DNA of 61,727 nt from Mycobacterium kyogaense (GTDB lineage Bacteria > Actinomycetota > Actinomycetes > Mycobacteriales > Mycobacteriaceae), in assembly GCF_003254575.1 (NCBI RefSeq), contig NZ_QJUA01000034.1, positions 1 through 61,727 of the forward strand, given 5' to 3'. Under the pieces are notes generated by a model. It had not been told where the DNA came from, did no database searches, and saw nothing but the letters and a program-made list of their open reading frames with translations. The position numbers and the translations under genes were made by a program. Of this stretch, positions 6,950 to 14,269 are shown piece after piece. Numbering within the stretch: the stretch's first letter is position 1; each line of letters opens with the position of its first letter.

Positions 6950-7834
6950 TCATGAGGTGACCCCCAGGACCCGCAACGCGTTCTGCTTGTAGATCAGCGG
7001 CAGCACCGCGGGATCGACGTCGAGGGTGTCGAAGTCGCGGCGCCACCGGTCGAGCTGCAGATACGGGTAATCCGTCCCGAACAGAGCCTTGGTGCGCAAC
7101 TGCCGGCTGAGCGCATGCACCAACTGCGGCGGGAAGTACTTCGGGCTCCATCCCGAGAGATCGACGTAGACGTTCGGCTTGTGCGTGGCGATCGAGATCT
7201 GCGCATCGACCCACGGCACCGCAGGATGGGCCATCACGATCGTCAGCTCCGGGAAGTCGGCGGCGACATCGTCGAGCAGCATCGGATCGCTGTAGCGCAG
7301 CTTGATGCCATACCCGCCCGGCAGCCCAGATCCCATCCCCGTCTGCCCGGTGTGGAACAGCGCGGGCACACCGGCATCGGCGATCGCGTGATAGATCGGG
7401 TAGTACGCACGGTCGTTCGGCTCGAACGCCTGCATGCTGGGATGGAACTTGAAGCCCTTGACGCCGAAGTCACGCACCAGCTCATGGACCCGATGTACCG
7501 CGTGCCGACCCTGGTGGGGGTCCACGCTTGCGAACGGGATCAGCACGTCGTTGTTGCGCTCGGCCCCCAGCACCAGATCCTCGATCGAATTGGGCGCATG
7601 CCGCATCCCGTGCCGAGCATCGATGGTGAACACGACGGCAGCGGTGTTGTGGCGGCGGTACTGGTCGGCAATCGCGTCCACGCTGGCGACGATCCCCGGT
7701 GCCATCTTGAAGTACTTCGCCGTCGCCTCGATGAGCACGTCGTCATAGGCGCGATGGCCATGTCCGTCGATCTCGACGTGGGTGTGGATGTCGATCGCCT
7801 CGATGCGGTCGAAATCGATGGCGTAGGTGTACAT
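6950..7834 (-). CDS. Amidohydrolase-2 family metal-dependent hydrolase/decarboxylase
   Basis: A 294-residue TIM-barrel protein of the amidohydrolase_2 family, which includes decarboxylases and lactone hydrolases. Visible metal and pocket segments are AIDIHTHVE near residue 15 (HxH), GFKFHPSMQ, PALFHTGQTG, IVMAHPAVPW and the final LFGTDYPYL with the catalytic Asp. The ATG at 7834 has GGAGGA upstream and gives normal length. It is the second gene of an operon with the aldehyde dehydrogenase, whose stop is 29 bp upstream. Together they suggest breakdown of an aromatic or other ring-containing substrate through an aldehyde, but the substrate is not readable from sequence. Transcription ends at the 6889-6946 palindrome. 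Confidence 0.88.
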   Translation of the reverse strand: MYTYAIDFDRIEAIDIHTHVEIDGHGHRAYDDVLIEATAKYFKMAPGIVASVDAIADQYRRHNTAAVVFTIDARHGMRHAPNSIEDLVLGAERNNDVLIPFASVDPHQGRHAVHRVHELVRDFGVKGFKFHPSMQAFEPNDRAYYPIYHAIADAGVPALFHTGQTGMGSGLPGGYGIKLRYSDPMLLDDVAADFPELTIVMAHPAVPWVDAQISIATHKPNVYVDLSGWSPKYFPPQLVHALSRQLRTKALFGTDYPYLQLDRWRRDFDTLDVDPAVLPLIYKQNALRVLGVTS

Positions 7835-7863
7835 TTCGCTTCCTCCGCGGCCGGATCGCCGGT

Positions 7864-9279
7864 TCAGGCCGACGTCACGGCCTTGATCTCGAGGTACTCG
7901 TGGAAGCCGAACCGGCCCCATTCGCGGCCGTTGCCACTGCGCTTGTATCCGCCGAACGGCGCCTCGATGTCGAAAGCGTGATTGATCGCCACCGATCCCG
8001 CGCGGATGCGCTTGGCCACGGCCCGGGCCTGCGCGGGGTCAGCGCCTGCCACGTAGCCGGCCAGCCCGTAGTCGGTGTCGTTGGCGATTTCGATCGCGTG
8101 GTCGAGATCGTCGTAGCCGAGGATGCACAGGACGGGTCCGAAGATCTCCTCGCGCGCGATGGTCATGTCGTTGGTGACGTCGGCGAACACCGTCGGCCGC
8201 ACGTAGTAGCCGGTGTCGAGACCGTCGGGCCGACCGAGCCCGCCGGCCACCAGCGTGGCCCCTTCGTCGATGCCCCGGGCGATCAGACCCTGGATCTTCT
8301 CGTACTGCGCCTTCGACGCCACCGGCCCGATGGCTTTCTTGTCTGCCGGGTCGCCCACACGCACGGCCTGCGCCGAATCCCGGGCCGCCTCCACCGCCTC
8401 GGCCATCCGAGCAGCCGGCACGATCATCCGCGACGGCGCGTTGCAGCTCTGACCGCTGTTCAGCATCATCGCCGTCGTGCCGACGGCGACACTCCTGGCG
8501 AATCGGTCGTCGTCGAGCACGATGTTCGGGCTCTTGCCACCGAGCTCCTGCGTCACCCGCTTGACCGTCGCGGCGGCGTTCCTCGCGACGTCGACGCCGG
8601 CGCGAGTCGACCCGGTGAACGAGACCATGTCGATGTCGTCATGCGCGGACAGCGCAGCACCCACTCCGGGACCGTCACCGTAGACCAGGTTGTAGACACC
8701 CGCGGGAACTCCTGCGGCAGCGACGATCTCGGTGAAGATCTGAGCGGAGAAGGGCGCCACCTCCGAGGGTTTGAGCACCATCGTGGCGCCGACGGCCAGC
8801 GCGGGGAACACCTTGCAGGCGATCTGGTTGAGCGGCCAGTTCCACGGCGTGATCAGACCGCACACCCCGATCGGTTCACGCACCACCTGTGTGCTGCCCT
8901 GCTGCTCGTCGAAAGCGAAGGTCTTCAGCGTCTCGATCGCCGAAAGCAGATGGCCCATCCCGAGGTTGACCTGAGTGCCTCCTGCCAGGGCCGGCGGCGC
9001 CCCCATCTCTTCGTGCACCGCGTCGGCAAGGTCGCTGCTGCGTGAGCGGTATTCGGCCAGGATCGACGACAGCAACTCGAGGCGCTCGTCACGGCTGGTC
9101 TGCGACCACCCGGCGAACGCGCGCCGAGCGGCCTGGACAGCGAGGTCCACATCGGCGGAGGAGCCGAGAGCGATGCGGCCCGCAACCTTCTCGGTGGACG
9201 GATTCTCGACGTCGAGGGTGTTCGGCCGCAGCGGGGGCACCCACTCACCGTCGATGTAGAACTGGAGATATTCGCGCAT
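7864..9279 (-). CDS. NAD(P)-dependent aldehyde dehydrogenase
   Basis: A 471-residue member of the ALDH superfamily, oxidising an aldehyde to an acid. The cofactor fold has TPWNWPLNQ and VLKPSEVAPFSA. The general base Glu is in QELGGKSPN (about 245) and the nucleophile Cys in NSGQSCNAPS (about 279). EEIFGPVLCI and FGGYKRSGNGREWG complete the signature. All catalytic residues are present. The ATG at 9279 (MREYLQFYIDGEW) is a standard ALDH start with GAGGAAAAG upstream; an open extension to 9591 has low-complexity shadow composition and was rejected. First gene of an operon with the amidohydrolase; the specific aldehyde is unknown. Confidence 0.93.
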   Translation of the reverse strand: MREYLQFYIDGEWVPPLRPNTLDVENPSTEKVAGRIALGSSADVDLAVQAARRAFAGWSQTSRDERLELLSSILAEYRSRSSDLADAVHEEMGAPPALAGGTQVNLGMGHLLSAIETLKTFAFDEQQGSTQVVREPIGVCGLITPWNWPLNQIACKVFPALAVGATMVLKPSEVAPFSAQIFTEIVAAAGVPAGVYNLVYGDGPGVGAALSAHDDIDMVSFTGSTRAGVDVARNAAATVKRVTQELGGKSPNIVLDDDRFARSVAVGTTAMMLNSGQSCNAPSRMIVPAARMAEAVEAARDSAQAVRVGDPADKKAIGPVASKAQYEKIQGLIARGIDEGATLVAGGLGRPDGLDTGYYVRPTVFADVTNDMTIAREEIFGPVLCILGYDDLDHAIEIANDTDYGLAGYVAGADPAQARAVAKRIRAGSVAINHAFDIEAPFGGYKRSGNGREWGRFGFHEYLEIKAVTSA

Positions 9280-9414
9280 GACCCCACTTTTCCTCACCGG
9301 GTCCGAGTGCGGGCGCCTTCTGCGCATGGATTCGTGGGGTTTGGTTTTGACGGAACTGGTAATTCCTCTGACGCAATTATGACGTGAACGTGTCCTTCGA
9401 AGATCGGATTGATC

Positions 9415-9570
9415 ATGATCGTGCTCGGCATCATCCTTCTGTTGATCGGCTATTTCACCAGCCTGTCGATCCTCTACACGATCGGCGCGATCCTCGTGGT
9501 CGTCGGAGTGGTGCTGTGGATTCTCGGCGCCGTGGGCCGTCCCGTCGGCGGGCGAAAAGTCTGGTTCTAG
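9415..9570 (+). CDS. Small two-helix membrane protein (DUF6131-like)
   Basis: A 51-residue protein reading MIVLGIILLLIGYF..., then a second hydrophobic stretch (IGAILVVVGVVLWILGAVG) and a short basic tail ending GGRKVWF. Two transmembrane helices with a tight turn and a Gly-rich face match the small DUF6131-type membrane proteins common in mycobacteria, of unknown role. The ATG follows ggattgatc, which is only a weak ribosome-binding site. It is flanked by the divergent aldehyde dehydrogenase upstream and a perfect hairpin just downstream (9581-9614), which supports it as a real single-gene transcript. Confidence 0.72.
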   Translation: MIVLGIILLLIGYFTSLSILYTIGAILVVVGVVLWILGAVGRPVGGRKVWF

Positions 9571-9580
9571 CGGGCCGACA

Positions 9581-9614
9581 CATGCCGCCAAAGCCCACGG
9601 GCTTTGGCGGCATG
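9581..9614. terminator. 16-bp perfect palindrome after the small membrane protein
   Basis: catgccgccaaagccc is followed after two bases by its exact reverse complement. The hairpin begins 11 bp after the stop at 9570 and ends before the next gene's ATG at 9630, consistent with a terminator for the 51-residue membrane protein. Confidence 0.75.
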
Positions 9615-9629
9615 CGGCATCGTTGATCC

Positions 9630-10046
9630 ATGACCCCTCAAGTCCCCAGTCCGAAAGAGCTCAGAGCGGCCGCGCAGGCGGCGGCAGACGCGGCCCAGAC
9701 GGTCGCCTCGACCGCCATGCGACTCCCGCCCGCCTCCATCCAACTCGCGGCCGAGATGCCCGACCTGATCGAGAATCTCGCCGCAGCTACCGCGAGACTC
9801 AATGCGGTGATCGACCGCACCGAACGCTATCTGGCGCTGGCCGACCCGATGCTGCGCACCCTCGATGCCCTCCTGCCCCAACTCGAAGCGCTGGTGGCCA
9901 CCGGCAACGACGTCTACCGCACGGTGTCGACGATGCCCGGGGTGTCCACGCTGGGCCGGTTCACCAACCGCGGCGCCACGGAGCCGCCCCGTGAGGAGAA
10001 GCCGCCGCGGAGGCGATCCTCACGCGACAAGCCTCACCCCACGTAG
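9630..10046 (+). CDS. Hypothetical helical protein with basic Pro-rich tail
   Basis: A 138-residue protein. Residues 8-100 are Ala/Leu-rich and almost entirely helical by composition (KELRAAAQAAADAAQTVAS, ENLAAATARLNAVIDRTERY, LDALLPQLEALVATGNDVY), with no transmembrane stretch. The last 30 residues are basic and Pro-rich (PPREEKPPRRRSSRDKPHPT). It resembles small mycobacterial helical proteins sometimes found beside envelope genes, but no family was recognised. The end overlaps the convergent SDR gene by 13 bp. Preceded by the 9581-9614 hairpin, so it should have its own promoter in the short gap. Confidence 0.65.
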   Translation: MTPQVPSPKELRAAAQAAADAAQTVASTAMRLPPASIQLAAEMPDLIENLAAATARLNAVIDRTERYLALADPMLRTLDALLPQLEALVATGNDVYRTVSTMPGVSTLGRFTNRGATEPPREEKPPRRRSSRDKPHPT

Positions 10047-10750
10047 ATGGTCTCGCCGGTCGACGGAGGCGCGTCGATCGCCGCGACGATCGCACCGGCG
10101 AACTCTGCCACTGTCGGCAGAGGGCCCGCTTCCCGTCGGGCCGCCACCCCGTCCGGGTCGAGACGGTGCAGCATCCGCACCGCCACCGACCCTTCCAGCA
10201 GATCCCCTGACACCACGACGAACGTGACGCCGCGGGCGGCGAATTCGTCCTGCAGCGCACGCAGCGCCACCTCGCCGGCGTGCTTGCTCTCCGCCACGTC
10301 GGCATAGCCGTCGATCGGAACCGGTCGACGGCCGAAGAAGTGAGCGGGATGACTGGTGACGAACACGATCAGTCCCCCGGCCGGCATGCAGGCCAGCGCC
10401 CGCCGCGCCACCGCCACCTGAGCGTCACGGTTGAGCCGCAGCGCGTATTCGGCGTCCGCATGCCGCTCGAGACCGCCAGAAGCGTTGAGCACCAACACCT
10501 TCAGCACCCCCAACCGCGAGATTTCGTCGAACATCGTGCTCACGGCGTCCTCGTCGCACAGATCCGCCTGCACCGCCGTCGCTCCCGCACCGGACTCACG
10601 CACCGCCGCGACGACCTCAGCGGCCCGGCGCTCCTTCTCCCGGTAGTTGACGACGACGTGCCGGCCCGGACGCGCCACCCCGACGGCCACGCCGGCACCG
10701 ACTCCGCGCGACGCGCCGGTCACGACCACGACGTCGGGACGATCACCCAT
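10034..10750 (-). CDS. Atypical SDR oxidoreductase, last gene of the E1/lipoyl/ACP/KAS III operon
   Basis: A 238-residue Rossmann protein of the short-chain dehydrogenase/reductase superfamily. The cofactor motif TGASRGVG is at residues 11-18 and a basic residue in NYREKERR suggests NADPH. LVLNASGG replaces the usual NNAG. The active-site region has FVTSHPAHF (Ser) and DGYADVAESKHAGE. Tyr and Lys are separated by six residues instead of the classical three (YxxxK), a spacing I associate with an atypical actinobacterial SDR group. In this operon a natural job would be reduction of a beta-ketoacyl-ACP made by the neighbouring KAS III; that is inference. The ATG at 10750 overlaps the KAS III stop by 8 bp. 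Confidence 0.85.
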   Translation of the reverse strand: MGDRPDVVVVTGASRGVGAGVAVGVARPGRHVVVNYREKERRAAEVVAAVRESGAGATAVQADLCDEDAVSTMFDEISRLGVLKVLVLNASGGLERHADAEYALRLNRDAQVAVARRALACMPAGGLIVFVTSHPAHFFGRRPVPIDGYADVAESKHAGEVALRALQDEFAARGVTFVVVSGDLLEGSVAVRMLHRLDPDGVAARREAGPLPTVAEFAGAIVAAIDAPPSTGETIYVG

Positions 10751-11699
10751 CGATGTCGAGGGCTGCGCCGGTATCGGCGTCGCTGAGGTCGTAGTCGACC
10801 ATGACGCCTCCCCACGCCTCGCCGGCGCCGTAGGCAACCAGCAGCGCGCGACCCTCAGTGGGGATGGTTCCCTGCCGCAACGATTCACCGAGCGCCAGCG
10901 GGATCGACGCCGCCGAGGTGTTGCCGAAGTTCTCGACGCAGTCCACGAACACGGCGTTCCCGATGTCGGCTTCGTCACGGACTCGCTGCAAGATACGGGA
11001 ATTGGCCTGGTGACCGATCACGATCGAGGGCTCGACATCGCCGTCCTGCAGGATCTTCGCCGTCTCGGTCATGGTCCGGACAGCGCGATGGTAGACGCGG
11101 ATGCCGTCGAGTTGAATGCCCTGACCCACCTGCCCACGCATGAGATCCGCACCGGCGCCGTCGGATCCGGCGTGCCAGCGATGCTTGCGGAACGCCGGCC
11201 TCGGGGCGATCAGCACCGCACCCGCCCCGTCGCCGAACAACGGACCCGTGTTGCGGTCGGTCTTGTCCAGCATCCGCGACATCGCCTCGACGCAGCAGAC
11301 GATCACCGCCGAGCCGTCGCCACCGTCGCACAGAGTCAAGCCGTTGATCAGACCGTAGATGAATCCGCTACAGGCCGCGGACATGTCGAAAGCCAGGATG
11401 TCGTGCGGCAATCCGGCCTTCGTGGCCACGCGCTGCGCGATACCGGGCACGGCGCCGCCGGCCGAACTGCTCACCACCACCAGCGCGGCGATCCGGATGT
11501 CCCGGTGCCGGGCGACCAGCGGCGCGCACACACGCGCCGCGACATCGTCGAGCGCCTCGTCGTCGTCCATCCACCACCGCGCGGCGACGCCGGTGCGCCG
11601 ACGGATCCACTCGTCGGTGAGCCCGATGGCGTCGAAGAATGCGTTCGGGACGTGCTCACCCGTTGTGGCCGTGACGATATCGACGATGCCGGCGTTCAC
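10743..11699 (-). CDS. Beta-ketoacyl-ACP synthase III (FabH-like)
   Basis: A 318-residue thiolase-fold enzyme of the KAS III type, which condenses an acyl starter with malonyl-ACP, or sometimes only transfers acyl groups. The triad is complete: Cys110 in MSAACSGFIYG, His230 in GHQANSR and Asn260 in NFGNTSAASIP. GDGAGAVLI and the C-terminal YGAGEAWGGVMV are also typical. The GTG at 11699 overlaps the stop of the ACP gene as GTGA, which decides the start and implies tight coupling. Placed directly after a dedicated ACP and lipoyl protein, and with an E1 pair instead of a CoA ligase, it may take its starter from the lipoyl arm rather than from acyl-CoA (inference). Confidence 0.9.
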   Translation of the reverse strand: MNAGIVDIVTATTGEHVPNAFFDAIGLTDEWIRRRTGVAARWWMDDDEALDDVAARVCAPLVARHRDIRIAALVVVSSSAGGAVPGIAQRVATKAGLPHDILAFDMSAACSGFIYGLINGLTLCDGGDGSAVIVCCVEAMSRMLDKTDRNTGPLFGDGAGAVLIAPRPAFRKHRWHAGSDGAGADLMRGQVGQGIQLDGIRVYHRAVRTMTETAKILQDGDVEPSIVIGHQANSRILQRVRDEADIGNAVFVDCVENFGNTSAASIPLALGESLRQGTIPTEGRALLVAYGAGEAWGGVMVDYDLSDADTGAALDIDG

Positions 11700-11944
11700 G
11701 GTGTGCCGATCAGTCCCAGGAAGTAGGCCTTGATGTCGGCGGGGCTGACGCACTCGTCGAGCTTCTCGAGATCGGCCTCGACGCTGAACTCCTTCTCCAG
11801 GAGCTCGGTCAGCTCGGCGACGTCGAGCGAATCCAGGTCGAGATCCCAGACCGCCGTGCCGAAGTCGTCGACGCCGGCGTCAGGAGATCGACGTCGGACG
11901 ATTTTGAGCATGATGGTGTTCATTCGTTCTTCGATGGATGACAT
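11696..11944 (-). CDS. Acyl carrier protein
   Basis: An 82-residue acidic four-helix carrier protein. The phosphopantetheine-attachment site is Ser39 in WDLDLDSLDVAEL, equivalent to the DSL motif. Helix II follows (AELTELLEKEFSVE), and a C-terminal helix begins CVSPADIKAYFLGL. It is distinct from the general AcpM, which is not expected here, so it is a dedicated pathway ACP. It overlaps the KAS III gene by 4 bp downstream and lies 12 bp after the lipoyl-domain gene. In this context it would carry the acyl chain being built or modified by KAS III and the SDR. Confidence 0.9.
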   Translation of the reverse strand: MSSIEERMNTIMLKIVRRRSPDAGVDDFGTAVWDLDLDSLDVAELTELLEKEFSVEADLEKLDECVSPADIKAYFLGLIGTP

Positions 11945-11956
11945 CGCTTCGACCTT

Positions 11957-12217
11957 TCACCGTCGCTCGTCGATTTTGTACAACACTGATCCTGACGTGG
12001 TGATCGACCGGGCATCGACCACTATTTCGACCACCGTGCCGGCTCTTTCGGCCATCAGATCCACACTGCTCTTGTCCGTTTCGAGAACGGCGACCACATC
12101 GCCGCGCTCCACGGAATCACCGACGGAGACCAGCCACTCCACCACCAGCGCGTCGGTCAGCCCGTGACCGAAGTCCGGGACGTGGATGTCGACCGTCGAA
12201 TCTTCGCTCACCGGCAC
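11957..12217 (-). CDS. Free-standing lipoyl-domain protein
   Basis: An 86-residue protein that is one lipoyl/biotinyl domain and nothing more. The beta-barrel sequence runs VPDFGHGLTDALVVEWLVSV, GDSVERGDVVAVLETDKSSV, GTVVEIVV, with the hairpin Lys49 in ETDKSSVDL, the normal lipoylation site of 2-oxoacid dehydrogenase E2 proteins. The peripheral-subunit-binding domain and the acyltransferase domain of E2 are absent, and no truncated remainder follows (the ACP gene starts 12 bp on). It should therefore receive an acyl group from the E1 pair but cannot itself pass it to CoA. GTG start, overlapping the E1 beta stop by 10 bp. It is not GcvH-like, given the E2-type motif. Confidence 0.88.
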   Translation of the reverse strand: MPVSEDSTVDIHVPDFGHGLTDALVVEWLVSVGDSVERGDVVAVLETDKSSVDLMAERAGTVVEIVVDARSITTSGSVLYKIDERR

Positions 12218-13188
12218 ATCTCTTCCATCATGCGGACGACGGCCGGTTGGTCCACCAGATGGTCGGCCTCGAAGTCCGCGGGGGGATAGATGTGGCGCGG
12301 CGGCGCCAACCGCCGAACCGGGGCGGTCAGGTCGGCCCAGCCTCGCTCACTCACCGTGGCCGCCAATTCTGCTCCCACACCGCAGAATTCGACGGCTTCG
12401 TGCACGATCAGCAGCCGGCCGGTGCGCGCCACGGAGGTAAGCACCGTGTCGACATCCATCGGCGCGATCCAGCGCAGGTCGATGACCTCGACATCGACGC
12501 TGCCGGCCAGGTCGTCGGCCGCGGCCAGGACCTCTTCGAGCACCGCGCCCCAACCGGCCACCGTGATGTCCGACCCGGACCGCACCACGCGTGCACCGAG
12601 AGCCGACAGCGCGTGCGCATCAGATCGGGCCTGCCGCCGACGATGCCAGTACAGGCGTTTGGGTTCGAAGAAGATCACCGGCGCCCCGAGATGGCACGCG
12701 TACTCGAGCATCGCCGCGGCATCCTCGGGCGATGACGGATAGGCGACATGGAGGCCCGGCGTGTGGGCGAACAGCGCCTCGGGGGATTCACTGTGGTGCT
12801 CGACCGCGCGGATACCACCGCCGACGGGAACCCGCACCACCAGATGCAGGTCGAGGTCGCCGTTCCAGCGCGTGATCATCTTCGCGGCCTGGGTGACGAT
12901 CTGATTCATCGCCAGGTACACGAAGCCGTCGAACTGTATCTCGCAGATCGGTTTCAGCCCTGCGATCGACATCCCGATCGCTTGGCCGACGATGGACGAC
13001 TCCGCGAGCACGGCGTCGCGCACGCGGTCCACACCGAAGCGACCCTGCAAGCCTCGCGTCACCCGGAACACCCCGCCCAGGCGTCCGATGTCCTGCCCGA
13101 TCAACACGATCGAGCTGTCGCGGTCCATCATTTCGGACAGCGTGCCGTTGAGCGATTCGGCCAGGCAGCTGGGCCGCGCGGTGGTCAT
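12208..13188 (-). CDS. 2-oxoacid dehydrogenase E1 component, beta subunit
   Basis: A 326-residue transketolase-type beta subunit (pyruvate or branched-chain 2-oxoacid dehydrogenase E1 beta). Typical segments are LIGQDIGRLGGVFRVT, DAVLAESSIVGQAIGMSIAG, PICEIQFDGFVYLAMNQIVT, VRVPVGGGIRAVEHHSESPE, VIFFEPKRLYW, DITVAGWGAVL and EVIDLRWIAPMDVDTV. The first Glu in LAES is in the position that activates thiamine diphosphate. The ATG at 13188 overlaps the E1 alpha stop as ATGA. The specificity (pyruvate, branched-chain keto acid or another 2-oxo acid) cannot be read reliably. No E3 gene accompanies it. Confidence 0.93.
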   Translation of the reverse strand: MTTARPSCLAESLNGTLSEMMDRDSSIVLIGQDIGRLGGVFRVTRGLQGRFGVDRVRDAVLAESSIVGQAIGMSIAGLKPICEIQFDGFVYLAMNQIVTQAAKMITRWNGDLDLHLVVRVPVGGGIRAVEHHSESPEALFAHTPGLHVAYPSSPEDAAAMLEYACHLGAPVIFFEPKRLYWHRRRQARSDAHALSALGARVVRSGSDITVAGWGAVLEEVLAAADDLAGSVDVEVIDLRWIAPMDVDTVLTSVARTGRLLIVHEAVEFCGVGAELAATVSERGWADLTAPVRRLAPPRHIYPPADFEADHLVDQPAVVRMMEEMCR

Positions 13189-14084
13189 CGACCGAACGCC
13201 TCCACCATCGCACGGCTGTGCGCTTCGATGTCGCGGTCGATCTCGGCGAGCCACAGGTCGTCCACGACGCCGGCGGACAGCAGCCTGTCGCGGTACCGCT
13301 GCACCGGATCGTTGGCTGCCGCTGTGGCCAACTCGTGTTCGTCACGGTAGAGCGTGTGGGCGTCAGAGCTGCTGTGCCCAGCCGTTCTGGTGGTGCGCAG
13401 TTCGATCAGCCCGGGCGTGCCGGTGGTCTCGACGTGCTCGCGTGCACCGACACAGTGGAGGTAGGCGAGTTCGGGATCCTCGGTAGGCACCGACCATGAT
13501 GTGATGCCGAAGCCGCGGGCCCGCTCGGCGATACTGGTCCGCATCTGTTCGTGGCTCGGTTTGGAGATGGCCCACCCGTTGTTCTGCACGACGAACAGGA
13601 CCGGAACCTGTTCCACCGCAGCGAGGTTCATGGCTTCTGACACATCCCCCTCGCTGGTTGCGCCGTCGCCGAGGTAGACGACCACCATCTCGGAGAGGCT
13701 CTGCAGCCGGCGGGCGATCGCGAAGCCGACCGCGTGCAGGGTCTGTGCCGCCACCACCAGGGTGTAGGGAAAGAAGCGGTGCCGATGGGGATTCCACCCG
13801 CAGAAGGTCTTGCCGGCCCATTGCGCCACCAGCCCGACACCGTCGATGCCACGCACGATTGCCACGGCGTGTTCCCGGTAGCTGGGAAAGATGGTGGTGG
13901 CCTCACCGATGGCCATCGCCGAGGCGACCTGCGCTGCTTCCTGGCCGCGGCACGACAACCACAGATCGACCCGACCCTGATTCTGCAGACGGACCGCTTC
14001 CGCGTCCACGCCGCGTGCGACCAGCATGTGGCGCAACATCGCGCGGCTGGTCTGTACATCCACAGACGTTGCCAGATCGGTCAA
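13185..14084 (-). CDS. 2-oxoacid dehydrogenase E1 component, alpha subunit
   Basis: A 299-residue alpha subunit that binds thiamine diphosphate and decarboxylates a 2-oxo acid. The binding motif runs from GDGATSEGD (about 139-147) to VVQNNGWAIS (Asn-Asn at 168-169), the standard GDG-to-NN spacing. SCRGQEAAQVASAM and FPSYREHAVAI are the N-terminal active-site regions. It is about 30-60 residues shorter than typical E1 alpha chains, mostly at the N-terminus. The start is a TTG at 14084 with AGGA upstream; a GTG seven codons later is an alternative. First gene of a six-gene operon (E1 alpha, E1 beta, lipoyl, ACP, KAS III, SDR). The 185 bp upstream hold no gene, only a weak 5-bp inverted repeat (14200-14221). 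Confidence 0.92.
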   Translation of the reverse strand: MTDLATSVDVQTSRAMLRHMLVARGVDAEAVRLQNQGRVDLWLSCRGQEAAQVASAMAIGEATTIFPSYREHAVAIVRGIDGVGLVAQWAGKTFCGWNPHRHRFFPYTLVVAAQTLHAVGFAIARRLQSLSEMVVVYLGDGATSEGDVSEAMNLAAVEQVPVLFVVQNNGWAISKPSHEQMRTSIAERARGFGITSWSVPTEDPELAYLHCVGAREHVETTGTPGLIELRTTRTAGHSSSDAHTLYRDEHELATAAANDPVQRYRDRLLSAGVVDDLWLAEIDRDIEAHSRAMVEAFGR

Positions 14085-14269
14085 TTCAGCACGTTCCTGT
14101 CGGCGTCAACGACTACGACCTACCCAATGGCATCCCGGTGACCAGCCCCGGATGCGTGAGAGATGCAGTTGACGCAACGCTGTGACTGACCTACGGAACA
14201 AGTTCTTAGCCACTGTAACTTACCGCACCGTTGAATACAGCGGGTGCACTAATTCACAGCATCGGGAGG

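Noticed and set aside
14085..14269. Promoter for the E1/ACP operon
   Set aside because: Only a weak 5-bp inverted repeat and AT-rich stretches were seen; no convincing -35/-10 pair.
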